Made by a program: the position numbers and the translations under genes
Part shown: positions 27,341-37,649 of the stretch, one piece after another
How positions within the stretch are numbered: the stretch's first letter is position 1
How the letters are laid out: every line of letters starts with the position of its first letter
NCBI GenBank assembly: GCA_016178015.1
Contig: JACOUB010000026.1
Span: 100,402-164,401 of the forward strand
Length of the DNA: 64,000 bases
From: Methylocystis sp.
GTDB lineage: Bacteria; Pseudomonadota; Alphaproteobacteria; Rhizobiales; Beijerinckiaceae
Direction of reading: 5' to 3'
Notes under the pieces: generated by a model
Seen by the model: the letters and a program-made list of their open reading frames with translations, nothing else
The model's database searches: none
What the model was told of the DNA's origin: nothing

Positions 27341-28296
27341 AAATGGCGATCACGGGCGCGCTTGGGCACATCGGCTCGCGGCTCATTCGCGAGATCCGAC
27401 CGGAAGACTTTGACGAGGTCGTGCTGCTCGATAACTTTGCGACACAACGCTATTGTTCGTTGTTCGACCTGCCGGCTGGCGTTCCGTATCGTGTGATTGA
27501 CGCCGATGTCCTCACCGCCAATCTTGAGGCCTGCTTCTCCGGCTTCGATGTCGTGGTCCATCTTGCCGCAATCACAAATGCCGAGGGCAGTTTCGAGATT
27601 CAAGATCAAGTGGAGCGCGTCAATTTCGTGGGCACCGAGCGCGTCGCCCGCGCCTGCGCAGCGACAGGCGCCAAGCTCATATTTCTTTCGTCGACAAGCG
27701 TCTACGGATTGCAGCAGGAGGTGGTTGACGAGGATTGCCCAGTCGACTTGCTCAAGCCGCAAAGTCCGTATGCCGAAAGCAAGATCATGGCGGAACAATT
27801 GCTTGCCGAACTTGGCGCGAGTATGGGCTTGCGCTTCGTGACGTTCCGGTTCGGTACGATTTACGGCGTGTCGCCCGGCATGCGCTTTCACACTGCGGTC
27901 AACAAGTTCGCCTGGCATGCCTGTGTCGGACAGCCGCTGACAGTGTGGCGGACCGCATTGCACCAGCGCAGGCCTTATCTCGATTTGGCCGATGGCGTAA
28001 GAGCGCTGCAGTTCGTCATCGCCCGCGATATTTTCGATGGCAATATCTACAACGTCGTCACCGACAATCTGACGGTCAATGATGTCATCGAGGGTTTGCG
28101 CAGGCTTATGCCGGACGTCAAGGTGGCCTTCGTTGACTCCAAGATCATGAATCAACTTTCATATACCGTCAGCAATGAGCGACTTCGTCGGCTTGGGTTC
28201 GAATATGAAGGTAGCCTAACGCAAGGGATCCAGGAAACGGTGGCGTTGTTGCGCAACGTTCGACAACAAATCCCGCGACCTGATATGCCGAGCTGA
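27337..28296 (+). CDS. NAD(P)-dependent nucleotide-sugar oxidoreductase (SDR)
   Basis: 319 residues. The cofactor motif is MAITGALGHIGSRLIREI, in which the third Gly-x-x-Gly position fits extended SDRs. The catalytic region is KLIFLSSTSVYGLQQEVVDE and the SPYAESKIMAEQ YxxxK. RFGTIYGVSPGMRFHTAVNKF is typical of 4-ketoreductase/epimerase-type members. The sugar is not identifiable from sequence. The 332 bases after it (28297-28628) contain no gene I can support. Confidence 0.87.
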   Translation: MKMAITGALGHIGSRLIREIRPEDFDEVVLLDNFATQRYCSLFDLPAGVPYRVIDADVLTANLEACFSGFDVVVHLAAITNAEGSFEIQDQVERVNFVGTERVARACAATGAKLIFLSSTSVYGLQQEVVDEDCPVDLLKPQSPYAESKIMAEQLLAELGASMGLRFVTFRFGTIYGVSPGMRFHTAVNKFAWHACVGQPLTVWRTALHQRRPYLDLADGVRALQFVIARDIFDGNIYNVVTDNLTVNDVIEGLRRLMPDVKVAFVDSKIMNQLSYTVSNERLRRLGFEYEGSLTQGIQETVALLRNVRQQIPRPDMPS

Positions 28297-28628
28297 GATC
28301 GCTCGAACGCCGTCGCGATGCGATGCGGTGGGCAGCTCCGTTCGATTTGCGGCTCGAGACGCGTTCGTCCGAGCGTAAAGCGAGCATATCCGTGACCGCC
28401 GCGCCGGTTCCGGCTTGTGATCACGCGGCTTGAATTGGCCACCCCGATGCATGTGCGTCCGCATGTTCATATCGTGCCTGACTCGCCGCAGCTGCCGCCA
28501 TTCGATCAGTAGCGCAGCGAGGTCCGTCGAGATACAGATCGGATCGCGCTCGGATGGATTGGAAGCCGCGGCGCCTCCATCTTCAAAAGCTCGTCCAAAT
28601 CCCTGAACCATCTGAATGAGTCAGCTAG

Positions 28629-29519
28629 ATGAACAATAACGTGCCTCCCCCCGGCAATACCTCGTTAGAGGCTCTCATCACGAGTTGGAAAAAATCGCCT
28701 TATCCTTCTGTAAAAATTACTTCGTATTTCCCAGCTTATGTCGAACTGTTTGATCATCTTCGAGGGACGGCTTGCACCTTTATTGAAACAGGAATTTTGG
28801 ATGGCGGATCACTCTTTATGTGGCGAAGTTGGCTTGGCGATAATGCAAGAATAATCGGCATTGATTTAAATCCTGAGGCATTGAAATGGAAAGACCACGG
28901 GTTTGAGATTTTTATTGGCGATCAAGGCGATCCTTTATTTTGGCAAGGCACGTTTAAAGAAATAGGAGAATTTGATGCTCTATTAGACGACGGTGGCCAT
29001 CAATCTTTTCAGCAAATTGTTACGGCATACGAGGCTATTAGAAGAGCAAAGAAAAAATGCGTTGTTGTAGTTGAGGATACGACTACAAGTTTTATGAAAG
29101 ACTTTTCGAAGCATGGGAAGTATTCTTTCCTTGAGTTTTCAAAAGATGCTACTGATGTCTTGGTTGGAAGATCTGTCAATATAGATAAAGGGCGATTCCC
29201 CTCGTCCATCAATAATGAAATTGTGCGCAATTTTCATAATACGTATAGCATACAATTTTTTAATGGCATCGTTGCGTATAAATTGGACCCAAATTACTGC
29301 ATTGAGCCACAGGTTGTTCGAAATATGCCGCCAAATTCGGCATCAGATTTTAGATACAAAGGCGTTGAATCGGCATACGTAGATTGGCCGCATCCGTTCA
29401 AAAGGAAATCAGTCATTGTCAAAGGTGGGATGAACTACAGATCTAAATTGAAAATTATTAAATCATTTATTCATAAAGTTATAAAAAAAACCAAAGCTAC
29501 TGTGGCGGCGGATAAGTGA
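28629..29519 (+). CDS. CmcI-like class I SAM-dependent methyltransferase
   Basis: 296 residues. ACTFIETGILDGGSLFMWRS is the SAM loop. NARIIGIDLNP and FDALLDDGGHQSFQQIVTAY follow, the order seen in CmcI/rhamnosyl-O-methyltransferase-like proteins with the metal-binding DDGGH. It probably methylates a sugar hydroxyl. The gene is noticeably more AT-rich than its neighbours and ends with Lys-rich codons (AAAAAAA runs), pointing to recent acquisition. ATG 28629 follows shortly after a gene-free stretch. Confidence 0.75.
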   Translation: MNNNVPPPGNTSLEALITSWKKSPYPSVKITSYFPAYVELFDHLRGTACTFIETGILDGGSLFMWRSWLGDNARIIGIDLNPEALKWKDHGFEIFIGDQGDPLFWQGTFKEIGEFDALLDDGGHQSFQQIVTAYEAIRRAKKKCVVVVEDTTTSFMKDFSKHGKYSFLEFSKDATDVLVGRSVNIDKGRFPSSINNEIVRNFHNTYSIQFFNGIVAYKLDPNYCIEPQVVRNMPPNSASDFRYKGVESAYVDWPHPFKRKSVIVKGGMNYRSKLKIIKSFIHKVIKKTKATVAADK

Positions 29520-29869
29520 ATGGTTCGGCGGCGGGGCGTCAATCGAATTCACTCCTTACGACCGCGCCTTCCTCGGCGCGATTTCTGACTCGCCGTATTT
29601 GACGAAAATGAGCTTGCGGCCTTCCGCCTTCGATGCGATCGATCGTTCAGATTTGGCGCGAAGGTTTGCAGTCCGCCCTGCACTGGCGGGAACCGCTCTC
29701 AACGGCATTGATCTCCGGCGAACTTGAAGCGCCTGGCAAAGTCCCTGATGAAGCTCAGATCGAATTCGAGATGGGAGCGAACGGCGCTGAATTCCAATGG
29801 CCGTTGGTATAGTTCTTGTATTTCTCATATGTCCGAAGAGTGTATCGGCTTAAACAGGAGCACGCCCCC
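29520..29869. other. Gene-free 350-base spacer with a possible decayed ORF
   Basis: GC-rich sequence between two locus genes. On the + strand it reads EFTPYDRAFLGAISDSPYLT before meeting a stop, which looks protein-like but matches nothing I recognise. It may be the remnant of an older gene. No promoter, RNA or repeat is evident. Confidence 0.35.
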
Positions 29870-31405
29870 GTGTTGAAGCCCAACCTTATCGCTAATTTTG
29901 TCGGCCAAGGCTGGGTCGGCCTGATGGGCTTAATTTTTGTGCCTTCCTACATCTATTATCTAGGCATTGAGGCGTATGGGGTCATTGGGCTTTATTACGT
30001 CCTACTGACGTCCCTTACTTTGCTCGATTTCGGAATGACTCCCACTTTGAGCCGGGAAATCGCGCGCTTCACCGGAGGCGGAAGCGACGCCATTGCTGTC
30101 AGAGACCTGCTTCGGAGCATCGAAACCTCGACTATTATTCTATCTATCCTTGCTATCCTTGGTGTTTGGGCAGCGTCCGGTTGGTTATCGACGTCGTGGT
30201 TGCGTTACGAGAAGCTCTCTCCGGCTGTTGTTGCACAAGCGATCGCTATCATGGGGGTAGTCTGCGCCTTACGCCTTGTCGAGAGCATCTATAGAGGTTG
30301 CATCATCGGCCTTCAGCGCCAGGTTCTTCTCAACGGCGTTAGTAGCGCGCTTGCTACACTACGCGGCCTCGGGGCGGTCACAGTGCTTGCGTGGATTGCT
30401 CCCACAATTCAGGCCTTCTTCCTTTGGCAGGGACTTATCTCAGCCGTTAACGTGCTTATTTTGGCTACCGCCACGTACCAACTTTTGCCGCGAGGAGTAA
30501 GAGGCGGGCGTTTTTGTCTTAGTACGTGGAAGCGATTCGGAGGATTTGCGGGAGGCATGTTCAGCATAACGATCGCTGGTATTCTGCTAGGAAATGCCGA
30601 CAAAATCGTCCTGTTAAGGCTTTTGACCCTAACAGATTATGGCTATTATACATTGGCAGGGCTCGTCGCGTCGAGCTTATTTACATTGATATATCCAGTC
30701 ACTCAAGCTTGGGCTCCGAGGCTAAACCAGTTGCATGCCGCCAACGACCTGGTGCGGTTCATTCAGACCTATCATCAGGGAGCACAACTTATCAGCGTCG
30801 CCGCTGGAAGCGCTGCTTTTTTTCTGATCGCCTTTGCGGATGTCGTTCTCAATCTTTGGACACACGACCCGGTCTTGACGGCGCAGACGTCAGCCGTCCT
30901 AAGACTTTTGGTCTTCGCGAATCTTCTGAACGGGCTCATGAATATGCCATGTCAGGCACAACTCGCGTATCGTTGGCTTGGATTAGTGTTACGCGCGGAA
31001 TTCTTGGCCGTCGTAATCATCGTGCCGGCGATTCTTCTGGCCACGCCTCGTTTCGGCATGGAGGGCGCCGGTTGGAGCTTGATCGCCTTAAATGCAGGTT
31101 ACCTTCTTATGACGGCACAGTTCATGTACCGGCGCATCCTCGTCATGGAAAAATGGAAATGGTATTGTAATGATATCCTATTTCCCCTTACAGCGGCGGC
31201 TTTTGTCGCTTTTTGCTCCCGTGGCGTTCTCATGCTTCTGCCAGGCGGGAGCATCGAATATTGGAGCATGTTCGCTCTCAGCGCGGCGATGACGCTAGCA
31301 GCCGCCTGGGCGGCTGCGCCGAGCATTCGGCGTCAAACCATCGACATGGCGGCTTTTTATGCCATTCACATGAGGTTGAATCGGGCGGCTCGGCTTGATC
31401 AGTGA
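29870..31405 (+). CDS. Wzx-type polysaccharide flippase
   Basis: 511 residues from GTG 29870, with CAGGAG upstream (a TTG at 29816 is possible but adds no conserved sequence). The protein is hydrophobic throughout with many membrane helices. N-terminal LIANFVGQGWVGLMGLIFVP and GIEAYGVIGLYYVLLTSLTL have the pattern of the polysaccharide transporter (MOP/PST) family, including the LLDFGMTPTLSREIAR segment. It would move undecaprenyl-linked repeat units across the inner membrane. No other flippase is seen in the window. Confidence 0.87.
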   Translation: MLKPNLIANFVGQGWVGLMGLIFVPSYIYYLGIEAYGVIGLYYVLLTSLTLLDFGMTPTLSREIARFTGGGSDAIAVRDLLRSIETSTIILSILAILGVWAASGWLSTSWLRYEKLSPAVVAQAIAIMGVVCALRLVESIYRGCIIGLQRQVLLNGVSSALATLRGLGAVTVLAWIAPTIQAFFLWQGLISAVNVLILATATYQLLPRGVRGGRFCLSTWKRFGGFAGGMFSITIAGILLGNADKIVLLRLLTLTDYGYYTLAGLVASSLFTLIYPVTQAWAPRLNQLHAANDLVRFIQTYHQGAQLISVAAGSAAFFLIAFADVVLNLWTHDPVLTAQTSAVLRLLVFANLLNGLMNMPCQAQLAYRWLGLVLRAEFLAVVIIVPAILLATPRFGMEGAGWSLIALNAGYLLMTAQFMYRRILVMEKWKWYCNDILFPLTAAAFVAFCSRGVLMLLPGGSIEYWSMFALSAAMTLAAAWAAAPSIRRQTIDMAAFYAIHMRLNRAARLDQ

Positions 31406-31452
31406 GCCGTCGGACACGTGCCCCCTCATTGACCGGATGAAGCCAGCAAATC

Positions 31453-32640
31453 GTGGGGCCAAATGTGCTGAAGACAAACGATTTAACCATTCTCCTTACG
31501 CTTAGGGGGCGACACCTGCACACCATGCGTTGGCTTTGGCACGCAGATCGTATTTGTCTGCCCTTTCGCGTGATCGTTGCGGACGGCCAAGTGCATCCGA
31601 CCATAGATCGCTTGTTATCAAATCCAGCTACATTCCCGCACTTGAGTTTTGATTACCACCGTTATGAGGATAGATCCTTTAGTGACTTCTTTCGCAAATG
31701 CGTTGATGCGCTCGGTAAAGTTCAAACGCAGTACGTAATGATGTCTGACAATGACGATTTTCTTTTTCCGGCCGGACTCCAAAAATGCATAACCTTCTTG
31801 GATGGCGCGCCAGAGTATGTATGCGCTTCCGGCGGAATACCGGGCTTTTCTATTTTTCCCCAATCGGGGGCGGCTTGCAATGTCGTCGGCTCACTGCGGC
31901 GCATTCGTTATCGATGTCATGATGACGGCAGCTATCGAAGTCGTGACTTAGATGACGCATCGATGGCAGTTCGAGTTTTGGGCGAACTGACTAATTACCT
32001 TAGTATCTATTACGATGTTTATCGTACTCAGTCTTTACGGGTTATTGCTGAAGAAATCCAAGCTTTCGACTTCAGTGACCTTCTCATTCACGAAATGTAC
32101 GGAGCGCTGCGCGCGGTAACTCTGGGGAAGGTAAGGTCGGACCCTTCCTATTTTTCTTATTTCCGCCAAGGTGGAACCTCATCGAGGGTCTCCTTCAAGA
32201 ATGATTGGGTGCATCATCTGCTTCGCAGCCGCTTCCCACAAGATTTTGCGGCCATGGCGTCGATGATCGCGCGCAAGGCCGCTGAGGCCGATGGTTGTGG
32301 TCAACCCGAACTCGAGGAGCGGATACGTGACGCTTACGCAGCCGTTCTTAGGACAATGCTCGCGGGTACCATGATGCGCCATCGTTTTCCGCGGCTTTTC
32401 GCCCTGAAGCAACGCTTCCTTGCGTTGCCCCGTCCTCGCTTATTGCCTGCGTCGCTGCGACGTAAATTGGATAAGCAAAAACTTTGGAAACATTTGGCTT
32501 CGGACGGCGCCGCCAGCGACACAATCAGGGCCCACGCCAAGGAATTGGAGGATATTGAGACCACCCTTCGCGGAGACGAGTTTTTGAAGTTCGTTTCTCG
32601 TAATGCTCCCGATTTGCTTGCGGTCGAGCATATGCAGTGA
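31453..32640 (+). CDS. Glycosyltransferase, TIGR00180 type
   Basis: 395 residues from GTG 31453. The N-terminus has a GT-A-like start (LTILLTLRGRHLHTMRWLWH) and the metal/nucleotide motif QYVMMSDNDDFLFPAGLQKC, characteristic of the TIGR00180 glycosyltransferase domain. FDFSDLLIHEMYGALRAVTLG follows. Donor and acceptor are unknown. It lies directly after the flippase. Confidence 0.8.
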   Translation: MGPNVLKTNDLTILLTLRGRHLHTMRWLWHADRICLPFRVIVADGQVHPTIDRLLSNPATFPHLSFDYHRYEDRSFSDFFRKCVDALGKVQTQYVMMSDNDDFLFPAGLQKCITFLDGAPEYVCASGGIPGFSIFPQSGAACNVVGSLRRIRYRCHDDGSYRSRDLDDASMAVRVLGELTNYLSIYYDVYRTQSLRVIAEEIQAFDFSDLLIHEMYGALRAVTLGKVRSDPSYFSYFRQGGTSSRVSFKNDWVHHLLRSRFPQDFAAMASMIARKAAEADGCGQPELEERIRDAYAAVLRTMLAGTMMRHRFPRLFALKQRFLALPRPRLLPASLRRKLDKQKLWKHLASDGAASDTIRAHAKELEDIETTLRGDEFLKFVSRNAPDLLAVEHMQ

Positions 32641-33004
32641 ATGGGGAAGGTCGGGCGGTATCGGCGCTACATTGCAACTCCGACCACGTCGGTAGGGTAA
32701 AGTTAAATGCTTGCCGAGTTCGGTACCAGAGAACGATTTTTGTCATGAAAGCCGATAACCATGATTTCCGAGCGTGGCCAAGGAGCGATTCAAGCTGGAA
32801 CAAACTCATCGATCATGACGCCCACGATAATGGAACTTCAGTGGGGCGGATCAAAGAGGTTTGCTTTCGCAATTGGGCTCATATTGACGAACGCGACGAA
32901 TTTGCCTGGTGGTTGGCGGCGCCAAAGGAAGCCGGTTCTGGTTCCGTTGAGCAGGTTCCTCTGCAAAGTGAATGCGCTGTGACGGAAATAGGGAGCGCTG
33001 AATC
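32641..33004. other. 364-base spacer before rfbA, no supported gene
   Basis: Small frames exist on both strands (for example + 32641-33008 and - 32838-33065), but none has a ribosome-binding site or a sequence I recognise. The base composition is ordinary. It may hold a decayed gene. Confidence 0.35.
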
Positions 33005-33910
33005 TTGAAAGGCATCGTACTTGCCGGCGGGGCCGGCACCCGTCTGTATCCAGCGACATTGGCAATCAACAAGCAGTTGCTGCCGATCTATGACAAACCG
33101 ATGATCTATTATCCAGTTTCAGTCTTGTTGCTCGCTGGAATTCGAGAGATATTGATCATTTCAACTCCAGAATATGTAAATCATTACAAGCGGTTGTTTG
33201 ATTCGGGCGAGCAACTCGGAATCAGCTTTGAATACGCAACTCAGCCAGAGCCGGGGGGCCTTGCGCAGGCCTTTATAATCGGCCGCGAATTTATCGGCGA
33301 TGACTCGGTCGCGCTCGTGCTTGGCGACAACATATTTTTTGGCGCCGGGATGACGACGCTCCTAAAAAAGGCGCGCTCCCGGAAAGTCGGCGCGACAGTT
33401 TTCGGCTATCACGTCGAACACCCCCAGCGCTATGGAATCGTCACGTTTGATCCTGACGGCCACGCAATCGACATTTCGGAAAAACCTCAGAAGCCAGAAT
33501 CGAACTGGGCAGTTACAGGACTTTATTTTTACGACAATAAGGTCACCGAAATTGCAACAAGAATGAAGCCCTCTGCGCGTGGTGAACTCGAGATAACAGA
33601 TATCAATCGCATTTACTTGGAACTGGGCGAGCTTTTCGTCGAGCGCTTGTCACGCGGTTACGCATGGTTTGATATGGGAACTCACGACAGTCTTTTGGAA
33701 GCGTCCGAATTTGTTCGGGTTGTTCAGCATCGTCAAGGACTTCAAGTTGCGTGCCTCGAAGAAATCGCGTTTCTTAATGGGTTCATTGATGAAAAGCAGC
33801 TGCTCGAAACTGGAAAGCAATTGGAAAAAACAACGTACGGGCAGAACCTCTTAAGTTTAGCAAAAAACTGGAGGCAGCGCGACCAAGCATTTCCGGATGG
33901 CGCATCGTAA
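33005..33910 (+). CDS. rfbA: Glucose-1-phosphate thymidylyltransferase
   Basis: 301 residues from TTG 33005. It makes dTDP-glucose from dTTP and glucose-1-phosphate. The nucleotide site is [20 protein letters not shown] followed by [47 protein letters not shown] and [12 protein letters not shown] are RmlA hallmarks. It precedes rfbB by 189 bases. The usual rfbC and rfbD partners are not adjacent, although RmlC-like and SDR genes occur elsewhere in the locus. Confidence 0.96.
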   Translation: MKGIVLAGGAGTRLYPATLAINKQLLPIYDKPMIYYPVSVLLLAGIREILIISTPEYVNHYKRLFDSGEQLGISFEYATQPEPGGLAQAFIIGREFIGDDSVALVLGDNIFFGAGMTTLLKKARSRKVGATVFGYHVEHPQRYGIVTFDPDGHAIDISEKPQKPESNWAVTGLYFYDNKVTEIATRMKPSARGELEITDINRIYLELGELFVERLSRGYAWFDMGTHDSLLEASEFVRVVQHRQGLQVACLEEIAFLNGFIDEKQLLETGKQLEKTTYGQNLLSLAKNWRQRDQAFPDGAS

Positions 33911-34099
33911 CGGTTTGAGTCGAGTCGCTGAGAAGCTCGAAGCGAGCTCGACAAACCGCAAATCGGCGAATTTCGGAAGAAAAAAGCTGAACGAGTTGGG
34001 CTTGCACATCAAAAACTGTATGTTTTCGTGATGCTTGCTGAATTCAAACTTCCGCAAAGCGATGTAGATGGCTCGTTTAAACCAAGAGGAGATTGATAC

Positions 34100-35149
34100 G
34101 TGCGAGTTCTGATGTCAGGTGGCAGCGGTTTCATTGGTTCCGCACTTGTGCTCCATCTCGTAGAGAAGCTCGGGCGTCAAGTTCTGAATATTGACGCGCT
34201 CACTTATGCGGCGAACCCGTTGTCCCTTGCGCGACTTGAACACGACTCGAACTATCGATTAGCGGAAGGCGACATTTGTGACTTCTCCTTCGTAAACGCC
34301 GCCTTCAACAAATTCGAGCCCGATGCGGTCATTCATCTGGCTGCGGAAAGCCACGTCGATCGGTCGATCACTGGTTCCAGTGCGTTTGTGCGAACGAATG
34401 TATTCGGCACGCAGTCAATGCTCGACGCGGCGCGATTATATTGGCAGGGCTTGCCAGTATCGTGCAAGGAGAAGTTTCGGTTTCTGCACGTCTCGACCGA
34501 CGAGGTTTATGGTTCACTCGGTGACGACGGAGCATTTGATGAAGCTAGTCGATATGATCCGCGTTCACCCTATTCCGCATCAAAAGCAGCGTCAGACCAT
34601 CTTGTCCATGCATGGGGCCATACGTACGGACTTCCAACTCTGGTTTCAAATTGCTCAAACAACTATGGACCAAGACAATTTCCTGAAAAGTTAATCCCAT
34701 TGACGATTCTCAATGCCCTTGAGGGAAAAGCTCTGCCTGTCTATGGCGATGGACTCAATGTGAGAGACTGGATCCACGTCGAGGATCATGTTCGAGCGCT
34801 GGTTGAAATTCTAGATCGGGGTAAGATCGGGGAAACTTATTTGGTTGGCGCTCGCTCTGAGCGCACGAATTTGCAAGTTGTGCAGGCCATTTGCGATTCC
34901 TTCGATCGTTTGCGGCCGAGTTGGGGACCGCATGGCAGGCTTGTCACCTTTGTTTCCGACCGACCTGGGCATGATAGACGGTACGGGATCGATCCAACGA
35001 AAGTCGAGCGGGAAACGGGATGGAAGCCTCGAAAAGCCTTCGAGTTGGCTCTTGAAGAAACTATTGCATGGTATATGGCCAACGAAAATTGGTGGAAGTC
35101 CATTCGGCTCGATATCTATCAAGGCCAACGTCTCGGGCTCCTTCCATAG
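34100..35149 (+). CDS. rfbB: dTDP-glucose 4,6-dehydratase
   Basis: 349 residues from GTG 34100 with AAGAGGAG upstream. It forms dTDP-4-keto-6-deoxyglucose. NAD loop: [19 protein letters not shown]. Active site: [19 protein letters not shown], then [15 protein letters not shown] with the catalytic Asp-Glu pair, and [15 protein letters not shown] (YxxxK). [18 protein letters not shown] is family-specific. Its product could feed the C-methyl/amino-sugar enzymes at 20-23 kb. A transposase remnant begins a few bases after its stop. Confidence 0.96.
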   Translation: MRVLMSGGSGFIGSALVLHLVEKLGRQVLNIDALTYAANPLSLARLEHDSNYRLAEGDICDFSFVNAAFNKFEPDAVIHLAAESHVDRSITGSSAFVRTNVFGTQSMLDAARLYWQGLPVSCKEKFRFLHVSTDEVYGSLGDDGAFDEASRYDPRSPYSASKAASDHLVHAWGHTYGLPTLVSNCSNNYGPRQFPEKLIPLTILNALEGKALPVYGDGLNVRDWIHVEDHVRALVEILDRGKIGETYLVGARSERTNLQVVQAICDSFDRLRPSWGPHGRLVTFVSDRPGHDRRYGIDPTKVERETGWKPRKAFELALEETIAWYMANENWWKSIRLDIYQGQRLGLLP

Positions 35150-35155
35150 AGCGCG

Positions 35156-35320
35156 CATGGATCGATGGGCTACAAGCCGCCAGCGCCGGAAGTCTTCGTG
35201 CCCGCAATGGCCACGCGGGCGCCTTCGTAAATCCGACCAGCTACGCCGCCTTCGTTGGCCCCGAGGCCGTCAATGCACTGACTTTCAAACTGGACCCACA
35301 GTGGGGGCCGGTCACTCCAC
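35156..35320 (+). mobile_element. 3' remnant of an insertion sequence (integrase-type transposase)
   Basis: A frame through 35168-35230 encodes [15 protein letters not shown] and stops, matching the extreme C-terminus of integrase-core (IS3/IS481-like) transposases. About 50 bases later ACTTTCAAACTGGACCC and GTGGGGGCCGGTCAC look like the terminal sequence of such an element. The left part is absent, so this is the scar of a deleted element, sitting exactly between rfbB and an apparently unrelated FAD oxidoreductase. Confidence 0.55.
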
Positions 35321-35345
35321 AGCCTCAGCCGAGGAGAAGGAGGCC

Positions 35346-36452
35346 ATGAGCGTCGATGTCGAATGCGTGGTGATCGGCGCGGGCGTCCTCGGATTGGCGG
35401 TCGCGCGCGCCCTGGCGCAACGTGGCCGCGAGGTCGTCCTCGCCGAGGCGGAAAGCGCGATTGGAACCGGCGCGTCTTCGCGCAATTCCGAGGTGATCCA
35501 CGCCGGCCTCTATTATCCGCCGGGCAGTCTCAAGGCCCGGTTATGCGTCGAAGGGCGCGCGAAGCTCTACGCGTTTTGCGCCGACCATGGCGTACCGACA
35601 AAAAGAACCGGCAAGCTGATCGTCGCGACACGCGAAACGCAGATCCCCGAACTTATGCGCATTGCCGAGACCGCCCGCCGCAACGGCGTCGCGGATCTCG
35701 TCATGCTCGACCGGCAGACCGCACGGTCCGTTGAGCCGGCCCTCACCTGCTGCGCCGCGCTCCTGTCCCCCTCGACCGGCATACTCGACAGTCACGCTTA
35801 TCTTCTCGCCCTGCGCGGTGAAGCGGAAAGTCATGGCGCGAACGTTGCCCTGGCGACGCCCTTTGGCTCGGGCGCGGTGCGGCCCGGTGGGTTTCATCTG
35901 CTTTTCGCGGACGCGGCGCAAACCGCGCTGACTTGCCGCATCCTCATTAACGCCGCCGGATTGAATGCTCCCGCGGCGGCGCGGACCCTAGCCGGTCTGC
36001 CGGGCGGAACGATTCCGCAGGCCCATTTCTGCAAAGGAAGCTATTTCGCCTTGCAGGGCCGCGCGCCTTTTTCACGCTTGATCTATCTGCTGCCCGAAGC
36101 AGCGGGCCTCGGCATCCACCTGACCCTCGATCTCGGCGGAGGCGCAAAATTCGGCCCCGACGTCGAATGGATTGAGCGCCTCGATTTTTCCATGGACGCC
36201 GCCAAGGGCGAAAAATTCGCCGCCGCCATCCGCGCCTTCTGGGCGGATTTGCCCGATGGTGCGCTGCATCCGGCTTTTTGTGGTATCCGTCCAAAGATCA
36301 GCGGCCCCGGGGAACCCGCGCGCGACTTTGCAATTCTCGGTCCCGCCGACCATGGTATTGTCGGCCTCGTCAATCTTTTCGGCATCGAATCGCCCGGCCT
36401 GACGGCCTCGCTCGCCATCGCCGACTATGTGGCGGAAATGATCTCACATTGA
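35346..36452 (+). CDS. FAD-dependent oxidoreductase, L-2-hydroxyglutarate-oxidase-like
   Basis: 368 residues. ATG 35346 has AAGGAGG in front. The FAD-binding start is [41 protein letters not shown] and [11 protein letters not shown] are typical of the LhgO/DadA-like branch, as is [11 protein letters not shown]. It likely oxidises a small hydroxy acid and passes electrons to the quinone pool. It has no obvious role in glycan synthesis; codon use and GC look like the core genome. It probably entered the locus with the IS element just upstream. Confidence 0.87.
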   Translation: MSVDVECVVIGAGVLGLAVARALAQRGREVVLAEAESAIGTGASSRNSEVIHAGLYYPPGSLKARLCVEGRAKLYAFCADHGVPTKRTGKLIVATRETQIPELMRIAETARRNGVADLVMLDRQTARSVEPALTCCAALLSPSTGILDSHAYLLALRGEAESHGANVALATPFGSGAVRPGGFHLLFADAAQTALTCRILINAAGLNAPAAARTLAGLPGGTIPQAHFCKGSYFALQGRAPFSRLIYLLPEAAGLGIHLTLDLGGGAKFGPDVEWIERLDFSMDAAKGEKFAAAIRAFWADLPDGALHPAFCGIRPKISGPGEPARDFAILGPADHGIVGLVNLFGIESPGLTASLAIADYVAEMISH

Positions 36453-36533
36453 GATCGTTACTTCACAGTGGTCGACCTTCGATCGCGGCGACCGTTACTG
36501 GTCGACGAAATGGGTTAGCTCGCAACACAGCCG

Positions 36534-37316
36534 ATGCTACGGTTTCGTAGCCCGAAACACGTTTTGATGGGGGTGGACTTGAAGAACCTGATGCGAAATT
36601 TGGTGAATAGAATCGGTTACGACGTGGTAAAGCTGAGGAACTCTAACGCAGAGCTTTCCACGCACCTTATGAACGTCTTTGCCGCCAAGAATATCGACTG
36701 CGTTCTCGACGTCGGCGCGAATTCGGGTCAATATGGCAAGTTTCTGCGGGAGATTGGTTTCAAGGGGTACATTGTGTCCTTCGAGCCGGTGATGGGCGTT
36801 TTTGAGCGCCTTGAAGAGAACGCCAAATCGGACCGCAAATGGATTTGCTATAATCTTGCGCTTGGCGACCAGCAGCAAGAAAAGACGATCAATGTTTATG
36901 AAAGTACCGTATTTTCTTCGTTTCTCGAAGCAAGCGACTACTCAAAAGGTATCTGGAATTCACTCAACAGTGCGAATACGGAGACCGTGCATGTCACGCG
37001 ATTGGATGACATTTTTCAAGAGATCGTGGCGCGAACAGGTTGCGATAGGTTTTTCTTCAAAATGGATACGCAGGGCTACGACATCAATGTATTCAGAGGC
37101 GGAATTGGCTCGCTCTGCAAGGTCGAAGCTCTACAATCTGAGATTTCGCTGATAGCTGTATACAAGGAAATGCCATCGAGTTACGGGGTCTTGACTGAGT
37201 TTCACTCTCACGACTATTTTATCAGTGGGATGTACCCGATAAACAGGGACGAATCCCTTGCGGTGATCGAATATGATTGTGTGCTGGTGAGGCGCGCGCC
37301 GGGCGCCGGCGCCTGA
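36534..37316 (+). CDS. FkbM-family methyltransferase
   Basis: 260 residues; ATG 36534 or 36567. CVLDVGANSGQYGKFLREIG is the SAM motif, followed by YIVSFEPVMGVFERL and the C-terminal FFKMDTQGYDINVFRGG, all standard FkbM blocks. These enzymes O-methylate sugars or other hydroxyls. The sequence VHVTRLDDIFQEI is also typical. Downstream lies a truncated copy of a glycosyltransferase. Confidence 0.9.
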   Translation: MLRFRSPKHVLMGVDLKNLMRNLVNRIGYDVVKLRNSNAELSTHLMNVFAAKNIDCVLDVGANSGQYGKFLREIGFKGYIVSFEPVMGVFERLEENAKSDRKWICYNLALGDQQQEKTINVYESTVFSSFLEASDYSKGIWNSLNSANTETVHVTRLDDIFQEIVARTGCDRFFFKMDTQGYDINVFRGGIGSLCKVEALQSEISLIAVYKEMPSSYGVLTEFHSHDYFISGMYPINRDESLAVIEYDCVLVRRAPGAGA

Positions 37317-37346
37317 CATCCTGGTCCACTCCAGACGACGCTCTTC

Positions 37347-37529
37347 ATGGCAGGCATTCTTCTCATCACGAAGAGGATAAATGAGCGCCCGTCGGGCGGT
37401 CGCGAGATGCTGTGCAAGCTCAATCGCGATTGCCTCCGGGATATTTTTGGCGACGCGCTGAGCGTCCTGGAGCTCGACGCCCGGCCCCTGTCGGTCGCTC
37501 ATCAAGTTCTCGAATTTTCCATTTTATAG
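37347..37529 (+). pseudogene. Truncated duplicate of the 38982 glycosyltransferase (N-terminal 55 residues)
   Basis: The frame encodes MAGILLITKRINERPSGGRE and continues nearly identical to the first ~55 residues of the protein starting at 38982, then departs (VLEFSIL) and stops. The two DNA stretches match over about 165 bases with a few silent and missense changes. It keeps an ATG but cannot encode an active enzyme. The two copies flank the AT-rich methyltransferase gene at 37650. Confidence 0.8.
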
Positions 37530-37649
37530 TCCCCGATGGGGGATCAGCAAATCCTTCGCCTTCAGGCGATCGGAAAGCAATCTTTGTGGAATGCAGACAG
37601 CGATCATACCGCACATGTCTAAACGAGCATATGGCCCTGGAGGACCCGA

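Noticed and set aside
32641..33008. 123-residue + strand frame before rfbA
   Set aside because: No ribosome-binding site, no recognisable sequence, overlaps the rfbA start.
34845..35345. N-terminal extension of the FAD oxidoreductase frame
   Set aside because: It covers rfbB and the IS scar in another frame; the true start at 35346 has a strong ribosome-binding site and the FAD motif.
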